64,000 nt of DNA from Adiantum capillus-veneris (lineage: Eukaryota; Streptophyta; Polypodiopsida; Polypodiales; Pteridaceae), in the NCBI GenBank assembly GCA_014529385.2, contig CM043971.1, positions 59,908,709 to 59,972,708 of the forward strand, given 5' to 3'. How positions within the stretch are numbered: position 1 is the first letter of the stretch; the number at the start of each line of letters is the position of its first letter. The notes beneath the pieces were generated by a model. The model was given only the letters and a program-made list of their open reading frames with translations, had not been told where the DNA came from and did not search any database. Below, one piece after another: positions 10,605 to 22,439 of the stretch. The translations under genes were made by a program, and so were the position numbers.

Positions 10605-11534
10605 TTACTCTATTGGTGGTAGAAACACTCCTCGTTCATCACCAGTCTTGTCTACTCGTCTTCTTAGGTCATCGGCCTCTTTGACTTGTTTCCACAATTC
10701 GTCAAGACCATCTATCTCTTTACAATCCTTAGGTATAGCTTGGTGAAATCCCTCGGAAGAGTTATCCATGGTATTCAGTACTATCCTTGGTTCTAATGCT
10801 AGGTCTTTGAGGTTTGGTCTGTTCTCTTGACTAGGATCAGGCTCTTTCAGTTCCTGGTTTGGTGGGATTACTTGTGTAGGCAGGACACGGATCACATCCT
10901 CAAGTTTTGCAACTGGTGGTTCTAGTAAAGCTTGGGCTGTTTGAATCATTTTTTGGCACATTTCAAACCTTTCCTTTTCTAGTTCCGCATAGGGATATGT
11001 CATCCACCTATGTTCTTGGGTTTGGTTGTTTTTGAGCCTCACATCATAGGCTTTCAAGAGGGCATCTAATGTCTCATTAACCTTCTCTACCAGCACAGAT
11101 CCTCCTGAACTATCACTTCTCGGTTTCTCATCCGTGGATGGTTCTTCTAGAGGTTTAACCATCTGTGTAAGAGAAGGTGCCTCCTTTTCCTCATGTTGTT
11201 TTATCTTCTCCTCAGGTTCGGTAAGCTTCTCAGCTAGGGATTTTTGCTCTCGTTCCCTGCGTGCTTTCATCCTAGTCTTTCTAGCATTCCAACTATTTCG
11301 TTTGCTCTTGGTTTTTTGACCAGGTGCATCTCTCTTTGGTCCATCATCTCTCTTTGGACTCGTGTTCTTTGTCTCTAGATTCTCATCAGCTTTCTTTTGA
11401 GCTTGTGCTCTCATAACCACTTGAACTGGTACGTCATTTTCATTTTCTGAGCTACTAGGTAGCTGAACAATCCCTAATACATTTGTCGTGATTTTCCTGA
11501 TTTGGTTTGGGTTTTTCAGGCAATCGGGGATCAA
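10605..11534 (-). pseudogene. Element C gag-protease linker protein
   Basis: A 309-residue charged open frame, rich in Glu, Lys and Arg. Near its N-terminus is a basic stretch (RNSWNARKTRMKARRERE) and then a predicted coiled-coil-like Glu/Lys region. Further on is GGSVLVEKVNETLDALLKAY and WMTYPYAELEKERFEMC. All of these have close counterparts in element H (41860-42200). I see no enzymatic motif. It lies between gag and protease and is probably part of one polyprotein. Confidence 0.7.
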
Positions 11535-11550
11535 GTGAGTGATGCCACAC

Positions 11551-12930
11551 TCAAGATAATAGGCATTTACTTAAGTGATCTCCGTATGAGGACAAGTGGT
11601 TGTCACGACTTTTGTGACAATCTGTCTCTGGTTGAGGAGATTCTTTTAGCATTTCCTCTTGGCTATAAGCAAGCTTTGACCTAGATAAGCTGCTATTTGC
11701 AATGAATCGCAATGTCCTTTCATCCATTTCATACCTTCTTTCTTTCGACTGAAACCCAGGAGGTGGAGGTTGTACCGGCCTCACCACTCCATGTGTTTCT
11801 CTCACATTTTGTTGCTCCGAAGGGTAGTACTCACTTTGGTTGCTATACCACATTGTAGCTGGTACTGGCATTGGTTTATTTGATGCTTCCATCATTGGCA
11901 TGTATCTCATGTCTATCTGCATTCTAGCACCTGGAAACGGAGGTTGTTGTCCTAAGACAAGCTATGGCCTTAAAACTTCTACTCATCTTGGCGCATTCCC
12001 CGTAATGTATCTAGGTGGAGTAGGTGCTTCTGGAACAGGTTGTACATACCTCTCCCTAGCATTTTCCATGCTATAATAGCACTCTTCCCCCGTATGGTTC
12101 ATCCATTTTCTCTCAATTTCACACCACTTCGGATCTCCCGAATCAGACCTTACAAGAGGAATCAGCCTCTTGACCAAGTCATCGATAAGCTTTTCTTGAT
12201 CAATAGGTTCCATTGGCTTCACAATGGACTCACTTATCTTTGAAACATTGTGCTGAGAGGATGTGTCATCTCCTTGACTCTTTAAGTCCTTTTCTTTGTA
12301 TGCCTCACAGTTATCCACTAGATAAAGAGCTTCTTTGATCAACTCGTTTAGCGTCATCCTCCTTATCATATGCAGATCCTTTTGAAAACCCGCATGTCTC
12401 ATTCCCTGGATAAAGATCAGCATCAGTCGTGCTTGCGTAGGTAATTCCGCTCTCAGACAGATCTTAACATATCTCTTGAGCCGTAATGATGCTTTGCGTA
12501 CTGATTCATCCTCTTTCTGTTTGAATCTATGGATTTGTGAGACCGTGTTGTGAGCAATGCCTTTTGGTGAGAATTCTTCAATAAACTTCTCAAACAGCTC
12601 ATCTAGGGTCTCAAAATCCCATTTTTCCACCGAGTCAAACCATGTAGCCGCATTATCTTCTAGAGTCAATCCGAATACCGCAAACTGTGTCGCAAAATCT
12701 GAAACTTCCTCTGCTCTAATCACTCTCCTAAAAGCCGTTATGTGATCTCTCGGATCTTTATCTCCAGAGTATTTTATGTTTACCCATTTCTGGACTTGGG
12801 ATGGTCTAACTCGTCAATTGTCTACAAGTCTAACCAGAGACTCTCCCAATCCTTCTTTTGTTATTGCTCTTGAAGGGAATCCTGGTGGCTCTCTTCTTGG
12901 AATTCCTATAGGAATTATCGTGTTTGGTGG
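11551..12930 (-). pseudogene. Element C gag
   Basis: Readings at 12814-12930, 11983-12723 and 11551-11922, broken by stops and frameshifts. The main 246-residue piece is a retrotransposon gag of the Gypsy type: FGLTLEDNAATWFDSVE, FIEEFSPKGIAHNTVSQI, LRLKRYVKICLRAELP, LMLIFIQGMRH and LNELIKEALYLVDNCE. It is preceded by a REPPGFPSR segment also present in H. Gag forms the particle that packages the RNA. Sequence left of ~12930 changes abruptly to Copia RNase H on the other strand. Confidence 0.8.
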
Positions 12931-12935
12931 AGGCA

Positions 12936-13655
12936 AAATGGCATAAGTGCCATATTCTTTAACAGTTAGCAATTTGATGTACACTATGGTAGCCACAAGA
13001 CCAGACATTGCACATGCAATGGGAGTGGTTAATAGGTACATGGAAAACCCTGGCAAGAAGCATTGGGAAGCAGTGAAGAAAATCCTCAGATACTTAAAGG
13101 ATACAATTAGCAAGTGTTTACACTTCGGAAACAACGATGCATCTATTGTAGGTTACACAAACTTTGAATTTGAATCGTATGATTTTGGTAGTACAAGGAA
13201 ATGTGATTAGTTATATATGTATTTATTAGCATTGTGTGGATTGTAGAAGATCCACATATGGCTATGTGTTCATGTTTGCTAGAGCAACTCTCTCTTGGAG
13301 ATCGTGTCTCCAAGACTACACGTCTTCATCTACCACTGAGGCAGAATATGTTTCTACGTGTAACACAAGCAAGGAAGCCATATGGTTAGCTCGTCTAGTG
13401 GGAGATTTGGGCATTCACAAGGTTCTAGTACTGCATTGTGATAGTCAAAGTGCCACTGCTTTGGCAAAGAATCCAATGTTTCACTCAAAGTCAAAACACA
13501 TAGAGGTCAGATACCATGTCCTAAGAGATGCATTGGTTGGCAAGCACATTGAGCTTGTCAAGGTTCACACCGACAACAATCCCATAGATTCTCTCACAAA
13601 GAGCCTAGCCTCAGAGAGATTTACACATTGCATAGAAGTTATGGGTGTAGGATGA
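12936..13655 (+). pseudogene. Copia RNase H fragment (probably Copia A)
   Basis: Plus-strand Copia C-terminal reading. VPYSLTVSNLMYTMVATRPD begins it, followed by NPGKKHWEAVKKILRYLK, a frame break with a TAG near 13207, then RRSTYGYVFMF, SSTTEAEYVSTC, HCDSQSATALAKNP, SKHIEVRYHVLRD and the LVKVHTDNNPIDSLTK end. A TAA just before VPYS probably replaces CAA. Orientation and position match Copia A interrupted at 5673, but most of RT and integrase are missing, so it could also be a different Copia. Confidence 0.85.
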
Positions 13656-13738
13656 AGCATAGGTAATGCTTCCTCAACTTTGTATAGACTAACTATACTG
13701 CTGCCACTATTGGCCACCATGACCTTCAAGTGGAAGGC

Positions 13739-14010
13739 TATTGGGGTGTAGGCCAGGTGGCCATGGGAAACCAAACTTAATTACCTTTTTTCCCTTTAAT
13801 CAATATAGGGATAGAAAGTGAGAGAGTTGACTTATTCTCTCACTTTCCACTCCACTAACCCACTACAGATTCTCCTTCTTCTCCAATTCCCCCTTACACA
13901 CTCTCCCTTGATAGTGCACCTATGCAACTACACACATGCACATTTGTACGCACGTGCACTCCATAGTTCACACCAAAGCAGGTTAGTTATGCATAGAACC
14001 TTTGGGACAC
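13739..14010 (+). repeat. Probable 3' LTR of the Copia at 12936
   Basis: Starts after a purine tract (AAGTGGAAGGC) about 90 bp beyond the RNase H stop, with TATTGGGGTGTAGGCCAGG, where TG appears mutated to TA. It contains CTCTCACTTTCC inverted with GAAAGTGAGAG near 13815-13850. The right boundary is not visible; no second LTR copy exists in the window. Confidence 0.5.
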
Positions 14011-14259
14011 TTGTTCCTCTAGACCTACTATGGCCGCCCCTATGCTTAGGACTAGTGTGCCCCCTACACCGACCGGCCCTACAGCTCAGTCGAGTCTACC
14101 CCCTACATCAACAGCTGGTCCATCTTTGAGATGAGGTAGACACCATTTTGGAGGGAGGTAGTGGTTGTTGTGGTAGCATTATATCCATGCGTCCACACCA
14201 CCAAGAGAGCATCCACCACTCTCTTCAGTAGATAGTTCACCGATTGGAACACCACGCAC

Positions 14260-14990
14260 ACCTTGGGGATCACACAAGCATGATCCTAGCAAGGTGTACA
14301 AGAGTAGGGATGGGGCTATTGTGGCGGATAGGGTTAGAAAGTCCATGCGATAGATGATTTGGTAGCTCTGTAAAATTCAATTTTACCACTCTGTGATGGA
14401 GATTTGGGATAATCAAGATGATGAAAGAAAGAACTACATTGTCAAGGACATTCACAGAGATTACAGCCCCTGGCAGAGGGTTACGATCCAGTCTCAAATG
14501 TTTGGATTTTGAGCATGGTGATTGCCACAATGTCACACCGTCGATTAGTGAGGCAAGAGATAGTTACAAGGATGAGAATCCAAATCCGGCATGATTGGAT
14601 GCAGAGGAGTGGGCGGGGATTGCACGAGAGACGCAAGACAATCCTCAACGATTTCAACAGCAGAGAGATGCAACCAGAGCACATTTGGAGTCTGTTGGAG
14701 CATCACATCTTGGGAGTGGGGGCTACAACACACTTTGACATGAGTTTGTAAGTATTATATGTATGCTTTAAATAGTCAAAAATTTATATGTTATTTGAAG
14801 ATTTATCTTATGATTAATTGTTAATTTTGCAAGAAGTTTCCATCAAGCACCCTCCAACACGCCAAGAGGAGAAGTATGGGTACAAGCATGGACTTGTGGC
14901 CCTTTTGACTCAGCTACAAGAGAAGGGAGAGGCCCTTGACTAGGAGGCATTACCATGAGGGTGAAATCCTCCATATATGTTTTTTTTGTA
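14260..14990 (+). pseudogene. Decayed CACTA second-ORF remnant
   Basis: Broken plus-strand readings resemble the plant Ptta/En/Spm-type protein also coded in the intact CACTA at 44168-45477. One reading has a KSMR...IWDNQDDERKNYIVKDI segment. Another has EEWAGIARETQDNPQRF, QQQRDATRAHLESV and ASHLGSGG, parallel to the WLAKEDWKNAKKAARENP, QQKDAARARVEAGS and HHLGSGG segments of the intact copy. It is cut by many stops. No terminal repeats or target duplications were found, so only a fragment remains. Confidence 0.55.
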
Positions 14991-15059
14991 GTGTGGTCTT
15001 CTTGATACAGTTGTGCTAATTCATTGTATATATATATAATTTCACACTTATGTTTATGG

Positions 15060-15665
15060 TTTTGCATGTCGTTTACGGTAATGATTATGATATGACAATT
15101 AGGTTATGGTTATGGTTTTGCAATTATGGTATGGCAATCATGGTATGGTTATGGTATGGCACACAGGTTATGGTTTGGAAATCAAGTTATGGTTAAGGTT
15201 TTTCACTCAAGTTATGGTTATGGTTTTGCAATTATGGTATGGTTGTTATGGTTATGGTATGATAAGCAGGTTATGGTTATCGTATGACAAGCAGGTTATG
15301 GTTATTGTATGACAAGCAGGTTATGGTTATGGTTATGGTATGGCAACCACATTATGTTTATGGTTTTGTGAATACGGTTTGGTAATCATGTTATGGTTAT
15401 GCTTTGGCAATCAGCTTATGGTTATGGTTTTGCAATGATGGTATGGATGTTATGGTTATCGTATGAGAAGTAGGCTATGGTTACGTATGGCATGCAAATT
15501 ATGTTTATGGTTTTGCAAACACGTTTTGGCAAGCACGTTGTGGTTATACCTGGGGTTTTCAAATCATGTTCTAATTATGGTTGGAAAATCTTAATGTCCT
15601 CATGCTTATGGTTTGTGAGTCAAAGTTATGATTATGATTTTGGAAACTTGTCATGTTTAAGATTT
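15060..15665 (+). repeat. TATGGT-rich degenerate minisatellite
   Basis: About 600 bp dominated by GGTTATGGTTATGG with spacers such as TATGACAAGCA and TTTTGCAATTATGGTATGGCAA. Units are about 25-40 bp and imperfect. Open frames in it are products of the repeat. Decay increases toward the right end. Confidence 0.8.
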
Positions 15666-15719
15666 TGATTTTGTGGTTTTGTTATGCTTTAAAAATTTGC
15701 TAATCTATACTTACTCGCT

Positions 15720-16110
15720 CTTCAATGTCAAGTTGTAGGTGGAGTGTGGTGCTTTTGCACTCTTCCTTTGGGCAAAGAGAGCTGTTTCTAGTGCTACAGT
15801 GCATGCAGTATCAGTTCCCAGCCCTCTCTACCCAAAAGAATATTTGCAAGTTTTGCGGCTGGTACAAGTCGGTATGTACGTTCTAATAAACCTCAAAATA
15901 GGCATCGGAATAGGCTTCAATATAGGAACTTAATTTTTGACGCCTATTTCAGTGAAGTTATTGACTAAACCTCATTGTGTATTTTGATGGGAGATATACC
16001 GATTTGTATATCAACGATACAATGCCGATGGTTATTTTGACGCTTATACCAAGGCTTTTTACTTTTAAAACAAACTTTGAGTCATCGATATCCGCGTCAA
16101 TTTTCACGCT
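15720..16110. other. Unassigned spacer
   Basis: No supported coding content. It contains short stretches with CCTATTT/GGCATCGG-like repeats and lies between the minisatellite and the decayed Copia D. I see nothing else in it. Confidence 0.3.
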
Positions 16111-16121
16111 GCATGTTATAG

Positions 16122-16217
16122 TGATATAGTGTAGGATTATACAACCACCCAATAAGGGTGCAAATATACAACCACCCATTAAGGGTGTAGAAAGGCACGT
16201 GGCCATTTATCCCAACA
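16122..16217 (-). repeat. Partial 3' LTR of Copia D
   Basis: Matches 18187-18283: TGATATAGTGTAGGATTATACA start, two AACCACCCA/TAAGGGTG blocks, end ATCCCAACA. The rest of the LTR, found on the right side, is missing here. Confidence 0.75.
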
Positions 16218-16263
16218 ACTTCCCACCGAAAGGCAACGTTCCTAAAGTGGAGAAAAGAACCAG

Positions 16264-16680
16264 CTACATACAAAGCCACCTATATCTATCTAAACCCCAT
16301 CTCCGCCAATGAGCAAACATCTTAGCTTGAAGACCCTTCGTGATGAGAAGATCTACATGATTATTATCAGTATGTACCTTCATGAGATCAATGCTCTTTT
16401 TGTCAAGGATAAAGTAATACTTCCCGTGTATGTGCTTTGTCTTTGCATGAAAGACGTGATTTCCAACTATCATAGCACTCTGACTGTCCTAAAGGAGAAT
16501 CAAAATCTTTGAAATGCCAATCTCTCCCACCAAGAGTGAAAGCCATAAATCCTCCTTGCATGCCTGTGTAGAAGCAATATACTCTACCTCCATTGAAGAA
16601 AATGCAACACAATCTAAGGATTCATGGCTTAGATCAAGATGGGGGTAGAGCACATCCTTAGATTCCATTTCCAACACCAT
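16264..16680 (-). pseudogene. Copia D RNase H end
   Basis: Three frames together read a Copia RNase H: FSSMEVEYIASTQACKEDLW and LLVGEIGISKILILL, then NHVFHAKTKHIHGKYYFI and IDLMKVHTDNNHVDLLI. Frameshifts separate the parts. It lies next to the PPT as expected for the end of pol. Confidence 0.8.
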
Positions 16681-17116
16681 GGCCCTATACCATTTCTCGT
16701 TGTCCGGACTAGCCTACTCTTTCTTGAAGAAAAATAGTTCACCAAAATCTGTCAACATGGCATAATTAGCACCAGAAACAAATCTATCCGATTTCCTTAA
16801 TGGTCAGGTTGACCTCCAAACCAAAGGCTCCATATTTCTAGCTTGTTGTCCTTACATTTTAGACTTACCAAGTTCAGACTAACCAGCTGATTAAAACTAT
16901 CCAAAATTTGACTGTCCTGCATGTTTTCCTGTATGCGAGTCTACTAGTTTTGATTGTCTTGATTTATGCTGCTCCGAATGTGGACTATGATGGGAAATTT
17001 TTGGTTGAGCATTTTTAGCACCATTCCCTGCACTGTTGAAGACATCATCGACAATTTATTGTTGACCATTGGGCATACACTGCTATCCAAAAGATTGATC
17101 TTCTCGAAAAACAACT

Positions 17117-17523
17117 CTATTGAACTTCTTCACTCCTTTGAGGTTGTTTGTGCATGCGATCCTCCTTGAAGATTGCATCATGAATGCAGACAACAATTCT
17201 CCTCTTTTTGGGATCCCATAATCTATACCCCATTTCACCATTGTCACCATATCCTAGGAGTACATACTTATAGGACTTTGATACAACTTGTTGCAGTCTT
17301 CCTTTTGGATGTGTACGAAATCTTTGCAACCAAATACTCTCAAATGAGCATAGAAAGGTGGCTTGCCCAACCATGCTTCTAGGGTAACTCCCACATCCAA
17401 AGATCTATGTGGTGAACAATTAATCAAATGTATGGATGTCATAATATCCTCTACCCAAAAACCATGGGGCAACGTAGCATGAGACAATATACATTGGAAG
17501 TTTTCTTGAATAGTCTGATTCAC
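17117..17523 (-). pseudogene. Copia D integrase C-terminal part
   Basis: Two overlapping frames give the end of the integrase core and the region beyond it: LPHGFWVEDIMTSIHLINCS, the RSLDVGVTLEAWLGKPPFY segment, LRVFGCKDFVHI, then KYVLLGYGDNGEMGYRLWDP with a frameshift between. The DDE catalytic part upstream is degraded to isolated motifs (for example a MNQTIQENFQ reading). RT should follow but is absent between 16680 and 17117. Confidence 0.8.
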
Positions 17524-17918
17524 CCGCTCTATAAGACCATTTTGGGGTGGATTATGAGGTGCATTTATCTCCCTCTTTATCCCTTTACTGTCATAGAGGT
17601 GCTAAAAAGACTTTGGTACATACTCATCCCCGTTGTCAGCGTGTAGACACTTTACCTTATTGTTGACCTGATTTTCAACAAGTGTCACAAACTATTTGGA
17701 CATATCCAGGGCCTCATCCTTATGCTATATTTGATTCTCCGTAAATTTTTTGCTCCACCTGAATCTTGCACATTGCTGCAGTGACAAAGACTGCCTACAC
17801 ACTCTGATTTTAAACTAGAGGTTTGATATTGAACTAGAACTCTGGTACTAAAACACATCTCTCATGCTAATCCACGCACACTACACCAGCTTGTGAAACC
17901 ACAGCTTTGATACCAGTA

Positions 17919-18283
17919 TGTAAGAATCAAGTGAAGCTCAAACTACAAATTTAAACTCAACACTCTGTCCAATTTGCAGATTCAAACTCAGCAATCTGCA
18001 AAATTCAGACATAGCAGTCTGCAAAATTCAAACATAGAAAAGTAATTGTACTGCAAAATCAGATGCAATAGAAAAGTGATGGAGATGCACGCACGGAAGA
18101 TGAGCAAAAGTTAGAGATGGAGAGGATAGCTTCGACACAATGTTTTGTGGGTAGAAAAGAGTCGTATCTCTTTAGGTTTTTTCTAAATGATATATTGTAG
18201 GATTATACAACCACTCGATAAGGGTGAAAATATACAATCACCCAATAAGAGTGTGAATGGGCACGTGGCCCTTTTTCCCAACA
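17919..18283 (-). repeat. 5' LTR of Copia D
   Basis: About 365 bp bounded by the primer site on its inner side. It contains three imperfect CAATCTGCAAAATTCA-type direct repeats (about 30 bp) at 17970-18040. Confidence 0.65.
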
Positions 18284-18289
18284 AATCAC

Positions 18290-19700
18290 CCAGTTTCCTA
18301 CCATATACTTCTTCTGAAGTCTCTACAACTGATCTAACATAGGATGTTGAATAGGAGTATGGACTACTAGATCCGTCTATGGAACACTTACTGGCTAGGA
18401 TTTTATCTTTTACTTTGTCTATAGAAGTCTCTTTGTTTGCAGTAGTCTCTAGCAGAGTACCAAGCAATTCAATGGCCTTATATAGAATTTCCATGGGTCT
18501 ATTCTCCACAATATTGAGTCAGATTCAAACCAGTTGATTCTCTTGTTGGATTTAAATTATGCCATTAGATTTGTTACTTTGAGTTTCTTTGATTGTGGCT
18601 CTAAAGTCCCCTTCTGATTTGTCATGTTATTCTTTTTGAGCCAGGTTTTACTAGATCTAGTTCCCTTCCTTGACTTTTCAATGTCTTTTTGTTCGTTGGT
18701 CTAAGTGTCTTCAGTGCCCATGACTTTCTTCTAAGCAATGGCAGTGTTAATGTGTGGTGGAATATAGGTCGCCTGGTATAAGAACGACCATGCATACCAC
18801 ACTTCAAACAAGTTTTGAGTTTTTACTTTTACAAATTGTTGCATCAGATTATTATGGAAAAAAGTGCTCAAACTAATATCAACCTCAAGATTCTTAATTA
18901 TGGGTAATAACATACTAAGGAGCTTTTTAGACATATAAGTTGGATTATTCTTTAGAATTATCACCTTCGCTCCAAATCTCTATGTTGTTTTGAGTTTCAG
19001 TGTTGATAATAGAATCCCTTGGCCTCCAATCTTCTGCTTCTTCTTAGCCTAGTTTTCCTCTTTTCAAAAATTGTTGACTTCTTTAGTTGAACACGATTTG
19101 GACTTTGTTAAAAATGGAAAGTGTAGAACATGAGAAAGAGCGGCTATTGCTACTTGCATTGGTCTACCTCTAGTACCACCTCCATACCCCACTCCTTGAA
19201 AAATGACCTTTTTGGGAGATATACTTTCCAATATTATGATGCATTAGTAAACATTCTTATTCGATTGGGTGCAATAACTCTTCAAGCTCTACAGCTTGGG
19301 CATTAATTGATACTTGAATGGTCTCTAACTTTGATTGTTTATGCTAGCCCATTTATGAACCTTGCAATAACTCTTCAAGCTCTGCAGCTTCATCATTAAT
19401 TGATACTTGAATGGTCTCTAACATTGATTGTTTATGCTTGACCATTTTTTAACTTTGTGATAAACCTTGAGTCAAGAAGGAGAACTCACTTAAAGATGAT
19501 GGTGAATCAAAGAAAGAGGACTTGGGAGTTTTTGGTTGCACAACAAAGACAGACAAAGGAGAGGTAGTTGACGATGGCAATGCACACCCAAAGAGCTGTG
19601 TGAATGGCAAGGGCACATGTGCCGGTCCAAGGAGCTTTGCAGCCTGCAATCCAAGGAGCTAATCGCACGAGTCTCTAAGAAAAAGTGCTTGGTCATGCAC
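18290..19700 (-). other. Unrecognised coding-like remnants
   Basis: Short minus-strand open stretches (18290-18509, 18731-18964, 19449-19696) without a domain I recognise. They lie downstream of the Gypsy E integrase in that element's sense and may be its 3' region or part of another element. An imperfect 103-bp tandem duplication occurs here: GCAATAACTCTTCAAGCTCT at 19271 and again at 19374. Confidence 0.3.
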
Positions 19701-20346
19701 TTTTTGCATAGTTATAACGACGAATAAGATGCATGAATGCACCACACTCTTGCGGCCTTGAACTTATTTTCACCATTTTGACGTGACACGCATTCATTGG
19801 TTGATCCTTCTCATGAGAATTGGTAAGATTCTCCCACCGACTTGTTCATTAATGTTATGTCAGTACTGTTATACACTTTTGACTCATTTGATGGATCTCT
19901 AATCTATTTTTGAACTGGAACCATAAAAAATATATCCACTGTTTGTTGATTTTTCTCGACTTTTCCCATTGTTGGTCTAATATTTAACAAATTCAAAGGA
20001 TTTTTGTTAAATTTGAAACTAGTGTCTTGAACTAGTGGTACTAAGGTTCCATCTGATCTAGCATAGTATAACTTGATTTTGGCTCCATTGTAGACCCTTG
20101 GCAGTAGCAATCCTTATATAATCCTTTAGTCTAATTGTGCCATTGGAGAAAACCAAATCAGCTTCATAAGGTCCTAACCATTTCAATTTTAATTAGGTTT
20201 CTTTGGGCCTCACTTTGATTGATAAAGTAAAACTAGATCCCCCTTTTTGAACTCTCAAACCTTTATTTTGCTATCATGCCAATGCTTCCACCTTTGTTGG
20301 ACTACCTCTCACTCTAACACATCCCTTTGTTTGATTTCATCTATTT

Positions 20347-21305
20347 TCACCTTTGTTTGATTTCATCTTGCTTTAAATATGTGTTGATATCCATATTATG
20401 TTCAATAGATAATCTGAGACTGGGAATTGCAAATTCCATAGGCACGACTGCTTCTGTTCCATAAACCATCTCGAAAGGTGTCATCCCATTGGTAACCTTG
20501 TGATCAATTCTATATGCCCATAATGCCATCCAAAGCTTCTCTTCCCAATGGTGAGGCTCTTTCTAAACAATCTTTGCTAGTAAGGTCTTTATTGTCTTAT
20601 TACAAATTTCAACTTGTCCATTGCATCTGGGATAGTAAGGTGTTGATTTACAATGCTTGCTTAAGAAGATTTCAATCAGTATCCTAATTGTCTTGTTGAT
20701 GAAATGAGTTCCTAGATCTGAAACTATCTCAATTGGACAATCAAATTTGCAAATCAGATGCTTATAGAAGAACCGTGCTATTGATTTGACAATGTTGTTA
20801 GGCGAGGCTTAAGCCTCCACCCACTTACTGACATAGCATGTTTCCATCACAATGTACTTGTTATTTCTTGAGGTCACCTTCTTGAATGTACCCATAAAGG
20901 CCAATCCCTATTTCATAAATATCCGTAATGGCTAGATGGGTGTCAAAGATGTTATGTCTGCTATTGTGGTCATTCCTATTATCTAAGGTCATAGCATGTT
21001 GTCATCACAATGTACTTGTTCTTTCTAGAGGTCACCTTCTGAAATGGACCCATAAAGGCCAATCCCCATTCCATTAATACCCCTGGTTGGATGGGTGCCA
21101 GAGCTGTCATGCTTACTGATATGCACCTTTCCATTCTCTGAAAAGTATCACAAGTTTTGCAAAAATCCCTAACATCAGGCATCATAGTCTTCCACCACGA
21201 TCCTGCTAACAAAATATTCATGTGAGTGATGTAACTGGAAAAATGTACTCCAAAGCTTCCATTGTTGTCCTCTATAATCACTTGTATTCTCTCATACATA
21301 GGCAC
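20347..21305 (-). pseudogene. Gypsy E integrase
   Basis: The upstream part (20979-21305) has the zinc-binding finger region ending in RDFCKTCDTFQRM, the GVLMEWGLAFMGPF segment that leads into the catalytic core and KYIVMTTCYD. The C-terminal part (20347-20529) has MALWAYRIDHKVTNGMTPFE and VYGTEAVVPMEFAIPS, typical of plant Gypsy integrases. Between them a tandem duplication repeats the GPF...TSRKNKYIVM coding segment. Catalytic residues beyond the first Asp region are not in a single frame. Confidence 0.82.
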
Positions 21306-21599
21306 ACACCTTCAAATAACCCCATCAATTCCCAATCTGCGCAAAGCTCCTCCTATGATGGTGAGATTCAAACTTTTCAATGTCAATGCCTTCTTACTTG
21401 CTTTGGACCACTCTTTTGGAATCCCCCATACTGAAGGAAAGCATACACACCTTGCCACTCTTCTTCTGGTGTATCCATTTTTGAATGTTGAAACAATTCA
21501 ACATATACTGATTCATCTCGCATCACTATTTTGAAAATCCTTCTGTGCTCCTTCATAATAAATCATAACCATATTGAGTCTTATCTGGATATGTAAGAT

Positions 21600-22430
21600 T
21601 CTAAACTTAAACTCCATCAAGAACATCATCCATCGGATTAGTCTCCCTTGAATAATCACTTTGTTTAATCAAAAGCAAAGATCCTGGGATCTACATAAAA
21701 TTAAAACAACTTTCCCAATAGATAATTTATGAGCTTTGTTGCACTAAAAACCAACCCCAGTGCTTCCCTCACAATTGTGGAATATCCTTGTTCAGCTATA
21801 TTGAACGGACGACTAGCTAAGTAGACTAGATAATCTGTCTTCCTATTAAGCTAGGCCAATATAGCTCACATTGCCATTCCATATTTATTCACATGTACAT
21901 ATAAAATAGCATCCCAATCTAGTTGACAAAGGATTGGATTCCTATTGATTGCCTCCTTTAGGCATTGGAAACATACATCACATTCTGGGGTCCAAATGAA
22001 CTTATTTCCCTTTTGAGTCAACTCATACAAAGGAAGTGCCTTTGTTGCAAACCAATGAATGTATTTTTGATAAAATTGACATATCCCAATAATTTTCTTA
22101 TTTCAAATACATTCATAGGTGCTTTGGCTTGATGAATGTATTTAATTCAAAGTTCAACCATCTCAATACTTTTTCTAGAGACAAAGTGTCCTAGAAGTTG
22201 GCAGCTCCATACCATGAACAATGATTTAAATGGATTCAGACATATTCTTTGCTTCTTGCAAGTTTTAAAGACCATTTCAAGAAATAGAAGATGCATTTCT
22301 TCAGTTGAAAAGATTGTGAAATCATCCTTAAAAAATAGTCAAGGACTTATGCAAGAACTCACTAAAGATCTCCATCAAACATCTTTGAAAAGTTACTAGA
22401 GCATTATATAACCCAAATGGCTAATGTTGT
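21600..22430 (-). pseudogene. Gypsy E RT/RNase H
   Basis: Broken minus-strand reading, translated by hand. GLYNALVTFQRCLMEIFSE leads into IFKDDFTIFS (position of the catalytic YxDD box, here altered), then KTCKKQRICLNPFK, a GHFVS segment, KAPMNVFEIRKLLGYVNF and the RNase H start KGNKFIWTPECDVCFQCLK and PILCQLDWDAILYVHV. Several stops interrupt it. The altered box and stops make it inactive. Confidence 0.75.
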
Positions 22431-22439
22431 TTAATAAAT

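Larger units (their letters stand above)
5674..12930 (-). mobile_element. Element C: gag-protease LTR retrotransposon, 5'-truncated
   Basis: Minus-strand element with a complete 3' LTR (5674-6631), a PPT (6632-6643) and an internal region that reads gag, linker, retropepsin and a W-x-P-K repeat tail. It ends near 12930, inside gag and next to a Copia RNase H fragment, so the 5' LTR and leader are gone. No RT, RNase H or integrase is visible between the gag and the PPT. It is the same family as element H (37112-55642): gag, protease, the segment before the protease and the GTCGGGGACGAC...PPT context align by eye. It inserted into the pre-integrase region of Copia A. Confidence 0.85.
16122..18283 (-). 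mobile_element. Copia D, decayed
   Basis: Minus-strand Copia remnant. The right (5') LTR is about 365 bp (17919-18283, TGTAAGAATC... to ...CCCAACA on the plus strand) and is followed inward by a primer site TGGTATCAAAGC at 17904-17915 (one mismatch to the initiator-tRNA type). The left (3') LTR survives as only 96 bp (16122-16217), with a PPT GGTGGGAAGT just inside it. Integrase and RNase H pieces are present; RT is deleted. No matching target duplications were found. Confidence 0.75.
19904..22430 (-). mobile_element. Gypsy E, decayed Ty3/Gypsy
   Basis: Minus-strand Ty3/Gypsy pol in the order RT (about 22140-22430), RNase H (about 21600-22130), integrase (20347-21305) and a post-integrase tail (19904-20110). 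Gag, protease, LTRs and the N-terminal part of RT were not found. Stops and frameshifts are frequent. An internal 158-bp tandem duplication lies inside the integrase (20833-20990 and 20991-21150). Confidence 0.8.

Noticed and set aside
15106..15312. Open frame in the TATGGT minisatellite
   Set aside because: It follows the repeat and has no coding features.
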